A program made the position numbers and the translations under genes. Below are positions 48,701 to 58,562 of a DNA stretch of 64,000 nt, piece after piece. The stretch covers positions 1 to 64,000 of the forward strand of contig CAMYVY010000010.1 of assembly GCA_947302715.1 (NCBI GenBank). The letters are read 5' to 3'. Below the pieces are notes generated by a model. It searched no databases. It had not been told where the DNA came from and was given only the letters and a program-made list of their open reading frames with translations. The number at the start of each line of letters is the position of its first letter. The first letter of the stretch is position 1. Source of the DNA: an uncultured Clostridia bacterium (lineage in GTDB: Bacteria > Bacillota > Clostridia > Peptostreptococcales > Anaerovoracaceae).

Positions 48701-49909
48701 ATGAACAATCGCTATCCGAGGCTTGTTGCCGACCTGAAAAAATTGAGAGAAAACATTGATACCGCCATTCGCGAATGCGGGGATTTTGGTATTCAGGTCG
48801 CAGGAGTCGTCAAGGGTATACACGCGGTCAAGGCATTCATGCCCGCATACATAGAGAGCGACTTGACGGAACTAGCGAGTTCCAGGCTTGAGCAACTGGA
48901 AAGGCTTCGCGAATTGGGGTGGAACAAAACACTGACTTTGGTCCGCATTCCCATGATTAGCGAGATCAATGAAGTTGTGCGAATTGCCGATATGTCGCTT
49001 AACAGCGAAATGTCGGTACTCCGAGCGCTGAACGACGCTTCGATACGAGCTCGCGACACTGTGCAATCCACCGCGCAATCAGCTGAGACACAAACCGGCG
49101 ATACCGCGCAGCAAACCAACAAACCGTGGGCGCCGCATCGCGTGATTTTGATGGCGGACCTCGGCGACCTGCGGGAAGGCTTTTGGAACAAAGACGACCT
49201 AATAGAGACTGCCGCAGCAGTTGAATTCGAAATGCCGGGCCTCTACCTGGCGGGAATCGGAACCAATCTCGGCTGTTACGGTGCCCTTGTTCCGACAGCA
49301 GAAAAAATCGCAGAACTACTCCCGATTGCTGATGCTGTGGAAGCACGCATCGGAAGAAAGCTGGACATTATATCCGGAGGGGCAAGCACCAGCTACCCCA
49401 GAATCACCGACGCCGACATGCCAAAAGGCATCAATCACTTGAGACTTGGCGAGAACATTTTGCTGGCGCGGGACAACGAATTGTTCCACGGCCACAGCAC
49501 CGCGCCGATGCACCAGGATGTTTTCACCCTGCAGGCCGAAGTGATTGAGGTCAAGACGAAACCAAGTTATCCGCAAGGGGTGATAAATGTAGACGCGTTT
49601 GGACGCAAGCCACATTATGAGGACCGCGGGATCAGGACACGAGCACTTGTCGCGGTTGGCCGCGTGGATGTTGGTAGCTTTGATGACCTCAGGCCGCGAA
49701 TGCCCGGAGTCGAAATCTTGGGCGGCTCAAGTGATCACATGATTCTGGATGTTGAGGAGGTCATGGCTGCTGCATTCGACGAACAAGGGGACGTGCCAAG
49801 CCCCGCGCCGATTAAGCCAGGCGATATCCTTGAGTTCGATGTGAGTTACGGCTCGCTGGTGTTTTTGACCGGGTCCGAAAACTTGCACTTCGAGGGCCGA
49901 AATCATTGA
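48701..49909 (+). CDS. PLP-dependent alanine-racemase-like family protein (ornithine-racemase-like fold III)
   Basis: YPRLVADLKKLRENI, QVAGVVKGIHA, GIGTNLGCYGALVPT, ISGGASTSYPRI; start refined from 48500 to exclude the tandem repeat. Confidence 0.8.
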   Translation: MNNRYPRLVADLKKLRENIDTAIRECGDFGIQVAGVVKGIHAVKAFMPAYIESDLTELASSRLEQLERLRELGWNKTLTLVRIPMISEINEVVRIADMSLNSEMSVLRALNDASIRARDTVQSTAQSAETQTGDTAQQTNKPWAPHRVILMADLGDLREGFWNKDDLIETAAAVEFEMPGLYLAGIGTNLGCYGALVPTAEKIAELLPIADAVEARIGRKLDIISGGASTSYPRITDADMPKGINHLRLGENILLARDNELFHGHSTAPMHQDVFTLQAEVIEVKTKPSYPQGVINVDAFGRKPHYEDRGIRTRALVAVGRVDVGSFDDLRPRMPGVEILGGSSDHMILDVEEVMAAAFDEQGDVPSPAPIKPGDILEFDVSYGSLVFLTGSENLHFEGRNH

Positions 49910-50115
49910 CAAATCAACAACTTTGCAATATAATATTTCGACTGTGATTGTTGGTATGGCGACCACAAATCGCGGGACTTGCGGCATGGCTGCGACGAGC
50001 CGAGGAGGCGTGCTGGCGGTCTTGATGGAAAAATACAAAAGATAATACCGGCCATAGCGCCGAAAATCAATATTTATAATAGTTATAGTCAAGAGATTAG
50101 AGGAGTTAATGCAAA

Positions 50116-50601
50116 ATGCCTACAGAAAACGTTATGACCCAAGACAGCTATAACAAGCTGAAAAGGGAAAGAGATGAGTTGATTTCACAACGCCCGGAAA
50201 TTGCGGAGAGGCTGAAAGAAGCCCGCGCATTCGGAGACCTTTCCGAGAACGCTGAATACGATGTTGCCAAGGAAGAGCAGGCTAAGCTCGAGGAGCGCAT
50301 CCTTAGACTAAGCGAGCGCCTTAGAACCGCAACCATCATCAAAGACGAGGACCTGACTCTTGATCACGTCAGCCTGGGCCTCACTGTCAAAGTCAAAGAA
50401 ACCAAGAGCAAAGTCACCGAAAGCTACAGCATCGTTGACGCCACAGAAATAGATCCGTTCTCCGATCCGATCAAAGTCTCCGTAGAGTCCTCCGTGGGTA
50501 AGGCCCTGGTAGGAAGCAAGGTCGGCGACAAGGTAGAAGTCTCCGTACCGGGAGGCAAACCAATCCGCCTGGAGATCTTGGAGATATTGAGAACCGCGTA
50601 A
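50116..50601 (+). CDS. greA: Transcription elongation factor GreA
   Basis: AFGDLSENAEYDVAKEEQAKLEERI; C-terminal GKALVGSKVGDKVEVSVPGG. Confidence 0.96.
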   Translation: MPTENVMTQDSYNKLKRERDELISQRPEIAERLKEARAFGDLSENAEYDVAKEEQAKLEERILRLSERLRTATIIKDEDLTLDHVSLGLTVKVKETKSKVTESYSIVDATEIDPFSDPIKVSVESSVGKALVGSKVGDKVEVSVPGGKPIRLEILEILRTA

Positions 50602-50651
50602 CAAATCGAAAAACCAACCCACGTATACGAATAAGTATAAAGGAACAAATC

Positions 50652-52253
50652 ATGGATAGTGAAAACAGAGATAACACGCAGACTGCAGCACAGCAAGCAA
50701 ACTCAGAACCAAGCGCAGCAGCCACAGAAGCAACAACCGGAGCACCAGAAGACGCAGAGCCGATGACCGAAGAAAAGCTCAGCGAGCAGCGCCAGATTCG
50801 TCGCGACAAACTGGCCGAGCTTCGCGAGGCCGGCCGTGACCCGTTCAAGCACGAGACCTGGGACGTCACCGCGCACAGCGTTGACATCAAAGAAAACTTC
50901 ATCGCGATGGAAGACCAAGAAGTCTCCATGGCAGGCCGAATCATGACGAAGAGAATCATGGGCAAGGCTGCGTTCTTTGATCTTCAGGACAAGCAGGGCC
51001 GCATCCAGTGCTACGTCAAACGCGACGAAATCGGCGAAGACGAATACAAATGGTTCAAGACCTACGACATCGGCGACATCGTCGGCATCAAGGGCAAGGT
51101 CTTCAAGACCCGCACTGAGGAAATCTCGATTCACGTCGAGGAGCTTGTTCTTCTATCAAAGTCGCTGCAGGTGCTGCCCGACAAGTGGAGCGGCCTTGTT
51201 GACCAGGACATCAGATACAGACAGCGCTATGTGGACCTGATCGTAAATCCGGAAGTCCGCGAGATCTTCTACAAGCGCGCCAAGATCATCAAGGCCATCA
51301 AGAGCGTTCTTGAAGACGACTACGGATTCCTGGAAGTGGACACACCGATTCTGACGACCATCGCTGGCGGTGCAAATGCGCGTCCGTTCGACACGCACCA
51401 CAACACGCTGGACCTCGACATGAAGCTGAGAATATCAAACGAGCTCTTCCTAAAGAGACTGATTGTTGGTGGTCTTGATCGTGTCTACGAAATGGGCAAG
51501 ATGTTCCGCAACGAAGGCATGGACAGAAACCACAATCCGGAATTTACATCCATGGAATGCTACATGGCATACGGCAACATGGAAAGCGTGATGGACGTCA
51601 CCGAGCAGGTCGTTTACAAAGCTGCGATGGCAGTAAACGGAACACCCATCGTCACATACCAAGGCAAGGAATTCGATGTGACTCCGCCGTGGCGCCGCCT
51701 CAACATGGCAGACGCCGTCAAAGAAATCACAGGCATAGATTTTTCAAAGATAGATAACGACGATGATGCCAGAAAAGCCGCCATCGGTCAGGGCATGGAT
51801 GCAGAGGAAGTCGCTGGTTGGACCCGCGGCAAAATCATTGCAGAAATGTTTGAAGAATTTTGCGAAGATGTCCCCGGATACCTCGACGGCCCGGTCTTCG
51901 TAGTCGGACACCCGGTTGAGATTTCACCGCTCGCAAAGCGCGACCCGGAGGACCCGAGAATCACCCGCCGCTTCGAAGCTTACATAAACGGCTGGGAAAT
52001 CGCAAACGCCTTCTCCGAGCTGAACGACCCGATCGACCAGTACGAGCGCTTTGTTGAACAGCAGCGCCAGCTCGACACCGGAGAAGACGACGAAGCACAT
52101 CCAATGGACATGGACTTCGTAAACGCCCTGGAAGTCGGCCTTCCGCCAACAGGCGGCCTGGGAATCGGCATCGACCGCATCATCATGCTCATCACCGACG
52201 CCCCCAGCATCAGGGACATAATCCTATTCCCGACAATGAAGCCGTTAGAGTAA
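50652..52253 (+). CDS. lysS: Lysyl-tRNA synthetase (class II)
   Basis: FLEVDTPILTTIAGGANARPF, MFRNEGMDRNHNPEFTSMECY, GLPPTGGLGIGIDRIIMLIT; Ala/Thr/Glu-rich N-terminal extension. Confidence 0.97.
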   Translation: MDSENRDNTQTAAQQANSEPSAAATEATTGAPEDAEPMTEEKLSEQRQIRRDKLAELREAGRDPFKHETWDVTAHSVDIKENFIAMEDQEVSMAGRIMTKRIMGKAAFFDLQDKQGRIQCYVKRDEIGEDEYKWFKTYDIGDIVGIKGKVFKTRTEEISIHVEELVLLSKSLQVLPDKWSGLVDQDIRYRQRYVDLIVNPEVREIFYKRAKIIKAIKSVLEDDYGFLEVDTPILTTIAGGANARPFDTHHNTLDLDMKLRISNELFLKRLIVGGLDRVYEMGKMFRNEGMDRNHNPEFTSMECYMAYGNMESVMDVTEQVVYKAAMAVNGTPIVTYQGKEFDVTPPWRRLNMADAVKEITGIDFSKIDNDDDARKAAIGQGMDAEEVAGWTRGKIIAEMFEEFCEDVPGYLDGPVFVVGHPVEISPLAKRDPEDPRITRRFEAYINGWEIANAFSELNDPIDQYERFVEQQRQLDTGEDDEAHPMDMDFVNALEVGLPPTGGLGIGIDRIIMLITDAPSIRDIILFPTMKPLE

Positions 52254-52286
52254 ATAAACGTTGAAAAATACACAAGTTATAAAATC

Positions 52287-52324
52287 AAGTGGTAATCGCA
52301 GAATTTACGGTTACCACTTTTTTA
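52287..52324 (+). terminator. Rho-independent terminator after lysS
   Basis: AAGTGGTAATCG..CGGTTACCACTT then T-run. Confidence 0.8.
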
Positions 52325-52338
52325 TTTGATAAAAGCAA

Positions 52339-52367
52339 TTGACCTAATACCGAAATTTCGGTATAAT
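52339..52367 (+). promoter_or_regulatory. Sigma-A-type promoter with embedded 18-bp palindromic operator
   Basis: TTGACC-17 nt-TATAAT; ATACCGAAATTTCGGTAT (52347-52364) is a perfect palindrome. Confidence 0.8.
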
Positions 52368-52373
52368 TAGCCC

Positions 52374-52778
52374 ATGAAACTAAAAGATTTTGTAAAAGGA
52401 AAGAAAATGACAATTAAGGCTCTGTCAGAAAAGGCAGGGCTTCCTTATAGTACGACAAACGACATCGTAAACGGAATTGTCTCCGTTGATAATGTGGGCC
52501 TTGGTAAGTGCAAGGCTATTTCGGATTGCCTCGGGATTACGCTGGATGAGTTCTTTGATCTATACAACAACGTCATCAAAATTGCCGATGGTGCAGAGGT
52601 TGTCGTGAAGAATCATAGGTATTATTTTAAGACAGGTGATAGAGAGAAGTACTTATTTAAGGCAAATGATCTTACTGCTCGCTTTGCTAGGGAGGCTGGT
52701 GAGTGGGCGTATGAGCGCATTAAGGCGCAAGAAGAATTGGATGAATTAACAAGGGGGTTGATCAATGATGTCGAATAA
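52374..52778 (+). CDS. XRE/Cro-family HTH protein (HipB-like antitoxin/regulator)
   Basis: KMTIKALSEKAGLPYSTTNDIVNGIVSVDNVGLGKCKAISDCLGITLDEFFDL. Confidence 0.82.
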   Translation: MKLKDFVKGKKMTIKALSEKAGLPYSTTNDIVNGIVSVDNVGLGKCKAISDCLGITLDEFFDLYNNVIKIADGAEVVVKNHRYYFKTGDREKYLFKANDLTARFAREAGEWAYERIKAQEELDELTRGLINDVE

Positions 52779-54030
52779 ATACATTCTTATGAGAAAGAAC
52801 AAACCGATTACGATGGTTGAATTAGATGATGATGGAACTATGTTGAACTTCTCGAAGGTAATCATCAGCAAAGAGCTCATGCCCTTGGAGAGCAAAGGCG
52901 ATAAAGATAGAGGCATTAAATCATGGTGGGCGGATAGAGCAGCCCCTATCACTCAAGGTCGAATGCGTGAGTTCCTGGAACAAAAGGGGCTTCCCGGTAC
53001 ATTAGCCTACCTTGCTAACAACCTAGGTTTAAGTCTTATGGACTACTACTGGATTAAGCCCGTGGATAGTGACATTAAATGGGAAGATGTAAATCTCTTT
53101 GATAATGAGTTCAAAGAAGAACGACTTATCCCCAAATTATCAAAGGGATCGCCAAAAGAAGCAAGCGTCCCCAAGTATTCTCCTAATGGTTCACTCATAG
53201 GGAATATAGAGAAGACATGGGTGATTATAAATGGCGAAAGATGTCTTATTAAGGGCAACTCGGGACCGCTTTCTTCGGAGAGTATCAACGAAGTAATAAC
53301 AAGCAAAATACATGAACTGCAGGGCTATGACAACTATGTCAAATATGACTTAATAAAGATCAAAGGTAGCAGATATGATTATGGTTGCGTATCTAAATTG
53401 TTTACTTCGCAGAAGTACGAATTAGTTTCTGCGTGGGCTCTGCATACGTCAGAGAAGAAACCTAATCATTTGTCTAATTTGGAGCATCTATTAAATGTTG
53501 TAAAGAAGTACGGAATGGATGTTGAGCAATTCAGAAGAGATTTAGAGTATCAAATAATGACTGATTTTATAATATCGGGATATGACAGGCATTATAACAA
53601 TTTTGGAGTGCTTCGCGATGCTGAGTCGCTTGAGTTTGTAAGGATGGCACCTATATTTGATAGTGGAGGCGCGTTGTTTGCAGGGAAGGAACTGCCGAAT
53701 AGAAGCGCCGATTTGTTAAAGGTGAAAACAAATAGCATCTTTGGCACTGAAAGGAAGCTGGTAGAACATGTATCGGATCCTATGGTTGTTGATTTGGACA
53801 AGCTCCCGCCTCCATCATACGTAAGAGAGATGTATGAGAAAGATAGCCAGGTGACAGCAAAAACAGTTGCTGCAGTTGTATTTGCCTACGAAAAGAAAAT
53901 CGATATCTGTAATGACATCCAGAAGGGGAAGGATCCCTGGAGTAAGAAATATCCAGTGTCAGGTGATTCAGGATTATTTGCCAAAGAGGAAGAGTTTGAC
54001 TACGAGCCGGCAAAGGGGAGCGTGAATTAG
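52765..54030 (+). CDS. HipA-like kinase domain protein
   Basis: Ser/Thr-kinase-like ISGYDRHYNNFGVLRD (catalytic loop) and FDSGGALF; ~14-nt overlap with XRE gene. Confidence 0.8.
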   Translation: MMSNKYILMRKNKPITMVELDDDGTMLNFSKVIISKELMPLESKGDKDRGIKSWWADRAAPITQGRMREFLEQKGLPGTLAYLANNLGLSLMDYYWIKPVDSDIKWEDVNLFDNEFKEERLIPKLSKGSPKEASVPKYSPNGSLIGNIEKTWVIINGERCLIKGNSGPLSSESINEVITSKIHELQGYDNYVKYDLIKIKGSRYDYGCVSKLFTSQKYELVSAWALHTSEKKPNHLSNLEHLLNVVKKYGMDVEQFRRDLEYQIMTDFIISGYDRHYNNFGVLRDAESLEFVRMAPIFDSGGALFAGKELPNRSADLLKVKTNSIFGTERKLVEHVSDPMVVDLDKLPPPSYVREMYEKDSQVTAKTVAAVVFAYEKKIDICNDIQKGKDPWSKKYPVSGDSGLFAKEEEFDYEPAKGSVN

Positions 54031-54480
54031 TGGGGTATAGGCTTCATATTCCGATGATGAAGCCTGGTTGTGAGAAGTGGTAGAAAATCCGGATTGCCAT
54101 TTTGGCCACAATGCTTGAAATTTACAGCATTTGGGCAGGCGCAAAATTGATTTAATAGCTATCGAGTAAATGTGAAAAATGTAATTTTACCCAAACGTTT
54201 ACCCAAATAAATCAGGCGCCATTAAGGTTGATTACCTCTCGTTATAAATTGACGGGAGGTTTTTCTTTTACAGAACAAGGAATATACCATCTAGCAACCG
54301 TTTTACGTGGTGAGCCTTGCCGTTAACAAAGGATAGCAATCGGAGAGGAAGATCAAATCCAAGCTGTCTTTACACAAAAAACGTTTACATATAGCCCTTT
54401 TTGGTCTATACTTTATTTACGCACTTGATTGCGTTAATACGCTACAGTGACAAGTGTAGTCTGGAGGAAGGGAGAGAAGT

Positions 54481-54753
54481 ATGGACGAGAACATTATGAC
54501 AGAAAACGGTTTTGTGCTAGAAGGAAATGGAATATTCAAATATGACGATGCTGGACGGGTCATCGCCGAAGTGACATTTCCGGAAACCGAACCAGGTGTG
54601 TTCACCATTGACCATACCTTTGTGGACGATAGTCTACGGGGCCAGGGCATGGCATCAAAGTTGGTACAGGCAGCCGTAGACGAAATAACGAAGCGACAGG
54701 GCGAAGTAAAGGCGACCTGTTCGTATGCTGTTAAGTGGCTTGCTGACAGATAG
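54481..54753 (+). CDS. GNAT-family N-acetyltransferase (YjdJ-like)
   Basis: GVFTIDHTFVDDSLRGQGMASKLVQAAVDEI..ATCSYAVKWL. Confidence 0.88.
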   Translation: MDENIMTENGFVLEGNGIFKYDDAGRVIAEVTFPETEPGVFTIDHTFVDDSLRGQGMASKLVQAAVDEITKRQGEVKATCSYAVKWLADR

Positions 54754-54990
54754 AGTTTGTGTAGGACATACGCCATGTAGAACATGCTATTAAATATAAT
54801 CTTTCTGTCAAGTAATTAACAAAAAGCAAACTGATTATATTTAACAGCAAAAAAACAGGAATTATTTATTGACAATTGTATAGAAAATTCTCATAATTAT
54901 AGTTGGTAGATTTATTATAATGCCGTCTTTATAATCTAACCGCAATTATTTTTGGACGGCGAGGACTAATTTATTGAAAGGAGTAGAGGT

Positions 54991-56376
54991 ATGGCTGAAA
55001 AGAAAAAAGGTTTTAGCTTACCGAGTACTACGATATTGCTTTTCTGCATCGTAGTAGTGGCCATGATCCTGACGTACATCATCCCTTCGGGTGAGTATGA
55101 CAGAGTTTTGGACGAGGAAACCGGCTACAATCTTGTAGATCCTGAGAGTTTCCACTATGTGGATAATGTCCACGTAAATCCGTTCCAGATGTTCGTTGCG
55201 ATTCCGAGAGGCTTCGTTGGTGCTGCCAACGTAATCTTCTTGATATCCTTCGGATTCTTCTGGGTTTACAGCGTAATGCAAAGTGGTGCGCTGAATGCAG
55301 GTATTATGAGAATCCTGAAGAGTAAGATGAAGGATAATCCATGGTTCATCGTAATCATGTTTGTAGTCTTCGCTCTTGCAGGTTCCACCTATGGTGAAAT
55401 GGAGACGGTATATGGACTTGTACCTGTCTTTGTAGCCTTCGCCCTGGCGTTAGGCTATGACCCGCTTGTAGGTGTGGCAATGTGCTACGTAGGCGTAGCA
55501 ACCGGATTCGCATCTGCTACAACCAACGCATTCACAATCGGTGTAGCACAGACAATCTCTGAACTTCCGATGTTCTCCGGACTTGGACTAAGATGGATAA
55601 TCTTCGTAGTATTCTGCGCAGTAATCTCTCTCTTGGTTCTGAGATATGCCAAAAAGGTAAAAGCAGATCCATCAAAGAGCTATGTTGCAGACTGCGACTT
55701 CTCCGGATTTGCACTCGATACAACTGAAGAAATTCCTTTCACAGGAAAGCACAAAATCATCCTGCTCTCCATGATCGTAACAGTTGCTTGCATCGTAGTT
55801 GGATCCCTGAAGCTTGGATGGTACATCAACGAAATGAGTGCTGTATTCATCATCTCCGCTCTCGTGGTATCCGCTATCGCAGGATTCAAGCCTGAGCAGA
55901 TCAAGGAACACCTGATGGATGCTATGAAGGAAATGGCAGTGGCTATGGCAGTTGTAGGTATTGCTCGTGCTATCCAGGTAGTACTCACAGATGGTATGAT
56001 CATCGACACAATCGTTCATGCATTCGGTACACTGATGCAGGGAATGCCGGCATGGCTGACAGGTATCATGATGCTCGTTGTTCAGAACCTGATCAACTTC
56101 TTCATCCCATCCGGTTCCGGACAGGCTGCAGCTATCATGCCTATCATGGCACCTCTTGCAGACGTAGTAGGACTCTCCAGACAGGTTGCAGTACTTGCAT
56201 ACCAGTTTGGTGATGGTTACTCCAACATGATTTGGCCGACAGCATCCTGCGCTATCGTCTGCGGTATTGCTCACATTCCACTTGATAGATGGTATAAATT
56301 CATCTTACCGCTATTTGCTGTAATGTTTGTAATGCAGTGCATCTTCATCATCATTGCAACGATGATCGGATATTAA
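54991..56376 (+). CDS. YfcC-family membrane transporter
   Basis: ~12 TM segments; ILTYIIPSGEYDRV N-term motif; NLINFFIPSGSGQAAAIMPIMAPLADVVGLSRQVAVLAYQFGDG. Confidence 0.85.
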   Translation: MAEKKKGFSLPSTTILLFCIVVVAMILTYIIPSGEYDRVLDEETGYNLVDPESFHYVDNVHVNPFQMFVAIPRGFVGAANVIFLISFGFFWVYSVMQSGALNAGIMRILKSKMKDNPWFIVIMFVVFALAGSTYGEMETVYGLVPVFVAFALALGYDPLVGVAMCYVGVATGFASATTNAFTIGVAQTISELPMFSGLGLRWIIFVVFCAVISLLVLRYAKKVKADPSKSYVADCDFSGFALDTTEEIPFTGKHKIILLSMIVTVACIVVGSLKLGWYINEMSAVFIISALVVSAIAGFKPEQIKEHLMDAMKEMAVAMAVVGIARAIQVVLTDGMIIDTIVHAFGTLMQGMPAWLTGIMMLVVQNLINFFIPSGSGQAAAIMPIMAPLADVVGLSRQVAVLAYQFGDGYSNMIWPTASCAIVCGIAHIPLDRWYKFILPLFAVMFVMQCIFIIIATMIGY

Positions 56377-56410
56377 TCCATATTAGAAGCGCGATTAAAT
56401 AAAACTACTA

Positions 56411-56445
56411 AAGCGACCTCGCCTAAAATTCGGGGTCGCTTTTTC
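56411..56445 (+). terminator. Rho-independent terminator
   Basis: AAAGCGACCTCG..CGGGGTCGCTTTTT. Confidence 0.85.
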
Positions 56446-56535
56446 TTGTAATGACTAATGCAAAGGAGGCTTAAATATATAGGAAAAAGAGGTGCGCTTC
56501 AGATGACTTACATGCGAGGAAGTTTGCCATTCATC

Positions 56536-58338
56536 CTATTCTGAGGAAAGAATGGCAAGCTCCAGCCCGGCGCCCTCTATGGTGAAATTGACGGAGATTA
56601 CGCCTCCGGAGTCTTTAGCATCAAGAGTGGCTATGCTCGACTGAGGACCTATGTTTAGAAGTGATACGTATTTTGATACAGACTTAAATCCGGCATTATT
56701 CGTTGTGCCTTCGTTCTGTCCGGGGAAGCCGAGCGCTGAAAGATAATGAAAGAGATTGTTTTCTTCGTTCAAGGAGTATCTAATCATGGCGTATTTTCTC
56801 GAAGGAACCTTAAGGTTTACGGTTAGATCCAGTCTGTCCCTAAAATCTTCAATCAAATCCGCGGTCTCGTATACGGATGACGACATCATGCACAGTTTGT
56901 CGATTCTGGCATCATGATTAAATCCAAGGACATAATAGCAAGTCGGAAAGGAGTCGGATTCCTTTCTAACCACCATGTGGTTATCTCCCCGTGAAATGAT
57001 ATCTCCGCCTCTTGCAAGAGAGAGAAAGAGATACGAGTAGTAGATTGGCTTCCTAACCCCATTGGAGAACAGCAGCGCATTACAACCTTTCAAAAATGGG
57101 AAGCTATCACCTTGGTCTCTAAGTGGAACTCTGAGACTGTCCTCACCGAAGGGCCCCTGGACAACTGAAAGGGCACCGGCTATAGTATCCCAACCATAAA
57201 TAGGAGTATCTGATGGGAGCGGATAGCTGGTGTTTATTGTTTCGGCTGAAAGAAGCTCCAAGATACTGCCGAGTGAATCGCCGAGAAACTGTCTGTCCTC
57301 TTTGCTGACAAAGGTCATTATCTTCGAAGGAAGTTTACCGATTGGCTCCGCCTGTGCGCTAACGTAGATGTCTCTTTCTTCGCGAGTGACCAAGCCCGCG
57401 GCAGCCTCTGAATTGATGCCATACATCAGGCTTTTAGTGAGATTTATGGACTTTGACAGAGGATAGTCTTCCATTACTTCCTGATTGTGAGGGCTTATAA
57501 CCTTGGTTATGTTTAATTCTCTGTGCTTTTCCGGACTGTGCCCATACCACTGCTCGAAGAATTTTCTGTAATATGCTGTGGTAGAGAATCCAACGTTTTT
57601 TGCGATTTGGCTAATCTTTTTATTCGATCCAAGCAACTCGATTTCCGAACGCTCCACGCGAACAAAAGACAGGAAGTCCCTGAAACTCATTCCCGTATAA
57701 TCCTTAATCAGGTGAGAAAGATAGTAGATGGAGAGATGTTCCTCCTTCGAAATATCTTCCAATGTAACCTTGCTTTGGTAGTTGTCGTAAAGAAAGCCGA
57801 TGATTCTGGAAAGGCGCTCCAGTATTATTGGATTCTCTTCGCTGAGAGATATAACCATCTTCTCATCGATAGTGAATAAATTGAAATACGTATAGAGATA
57901 CCTAATAAGGTCGATAGTTTCGTAGATACATTGATTCTTGTAATTGAGACTGCGCACCTGGTAGTGGAGGATGATGCTAAGTAACATGCGTCTGAGCTCA
58001 TCGAGCCTCGGTCTTTCGCCCTTGTTGGAATATGTTCGGTAGAAGCTTTTTCCGAGCGTCGGAAAATACTTGGTGAAAAAGGAATTGCTAATCTGTATGA
58101 TGGCAACCAAATTGTCCCGATCTTCCGAGGAAAGGGAATGAATCTCGTTGCCGTTATTAACAAAGATGTCGCCGGATTTAAGAGTATAGTTACAGTATCC
58201 GCTTGTGAGTGCAATCTCTCCTTCCATAACATAGACGAGTTCGATGTCAGTATGATAGTGGAGAGGGACGTTCTTAACCGTCGCCATCCTTATGACGATA
58301 GGGAAATCGTCGGAATAGGTTATCTTTTTCTGTAACAT
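56536..58338 (-). CDS. AraC-family regulator with cupin N-terminus, central HTH and long C-terminal domain
   Basis: Cupin VPLHYHTDIELVYVMEGEI; HTH KVTLEDISKEEHLSIYYLSHLIKDYTGMSFRDFL..ISQIAKNVGFSTTAYYRKFFEQWYGHSPEKHR; ~300-aa C-terminal extension. Confidence 0.87.
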   Translation of the reverse strand: MLQKKITYSDDFPIVIRMATVKNVPLHYHTDIELVYVMEGEIALTSGYCNYTLKSGDIFVNNGNEIHSLSSEDRDNLVAIIQISNSFFTKYFPTLGKSFYRTYSNKGERPRLDELRRMLLSIILHYQVRSLNYKNQCIYETIDLIRYLYTYFNLFTIDEKMVISLSEENPIILERLSRIIGFLYDNYQSKVTLEDISKEEHLSIYYLSHLIKDYTGMSFRDFLSFVRVERSEIELLGSNKKISQIAKNVGFSTTAYYRKFFEQWYGHSPEKHRELNITKVISPHNQEVMEDYPLSKSINLTKSLMYGINSEAAAGLVTREERDIYVSAQAEPIGKLPSKIMTFVSKEDRQFLGDSLGSILELLSAETINTSYPLPSDTPIYGWDTIAGALSVVQGPFGEDSLRVPLRDQGDSFPFLKGCNALLFSNGVRKPIYYSYLFLSLARGGDIISRGDNHMVVRKESDSFPTCYYVLGFNHDARIDKLCMMSSSVYETADLIEDFRDRLDLTVNLKVPSRKYAMIRYSLNEENNLFHYLSALGFPGQNEGTTNNAGFKSVSKYVSLLNIGPQSSIATLDAKDSGGVISVNFTIEGAGLELAILSSE

Positions 58339-58562
58339 ACATATACAATAACATGAAAAGCATTGAATTTCCATAGTTTACTGAAATTTTTTAGCAAAAA
58401 AATTCGAATTGAGAGCAAATTAATTATTGTTTCAATATCCGCTAAAAACTATACTTAAGGTAGAGTTTTACGGAGTTTACGGACATTGTGAAAGCTCTAA
58501 GGCAAAAATAGCCCAATATTTAGATAAAAAGTCTTTTGAATAGAAATAGAAGGAGATCAGAT

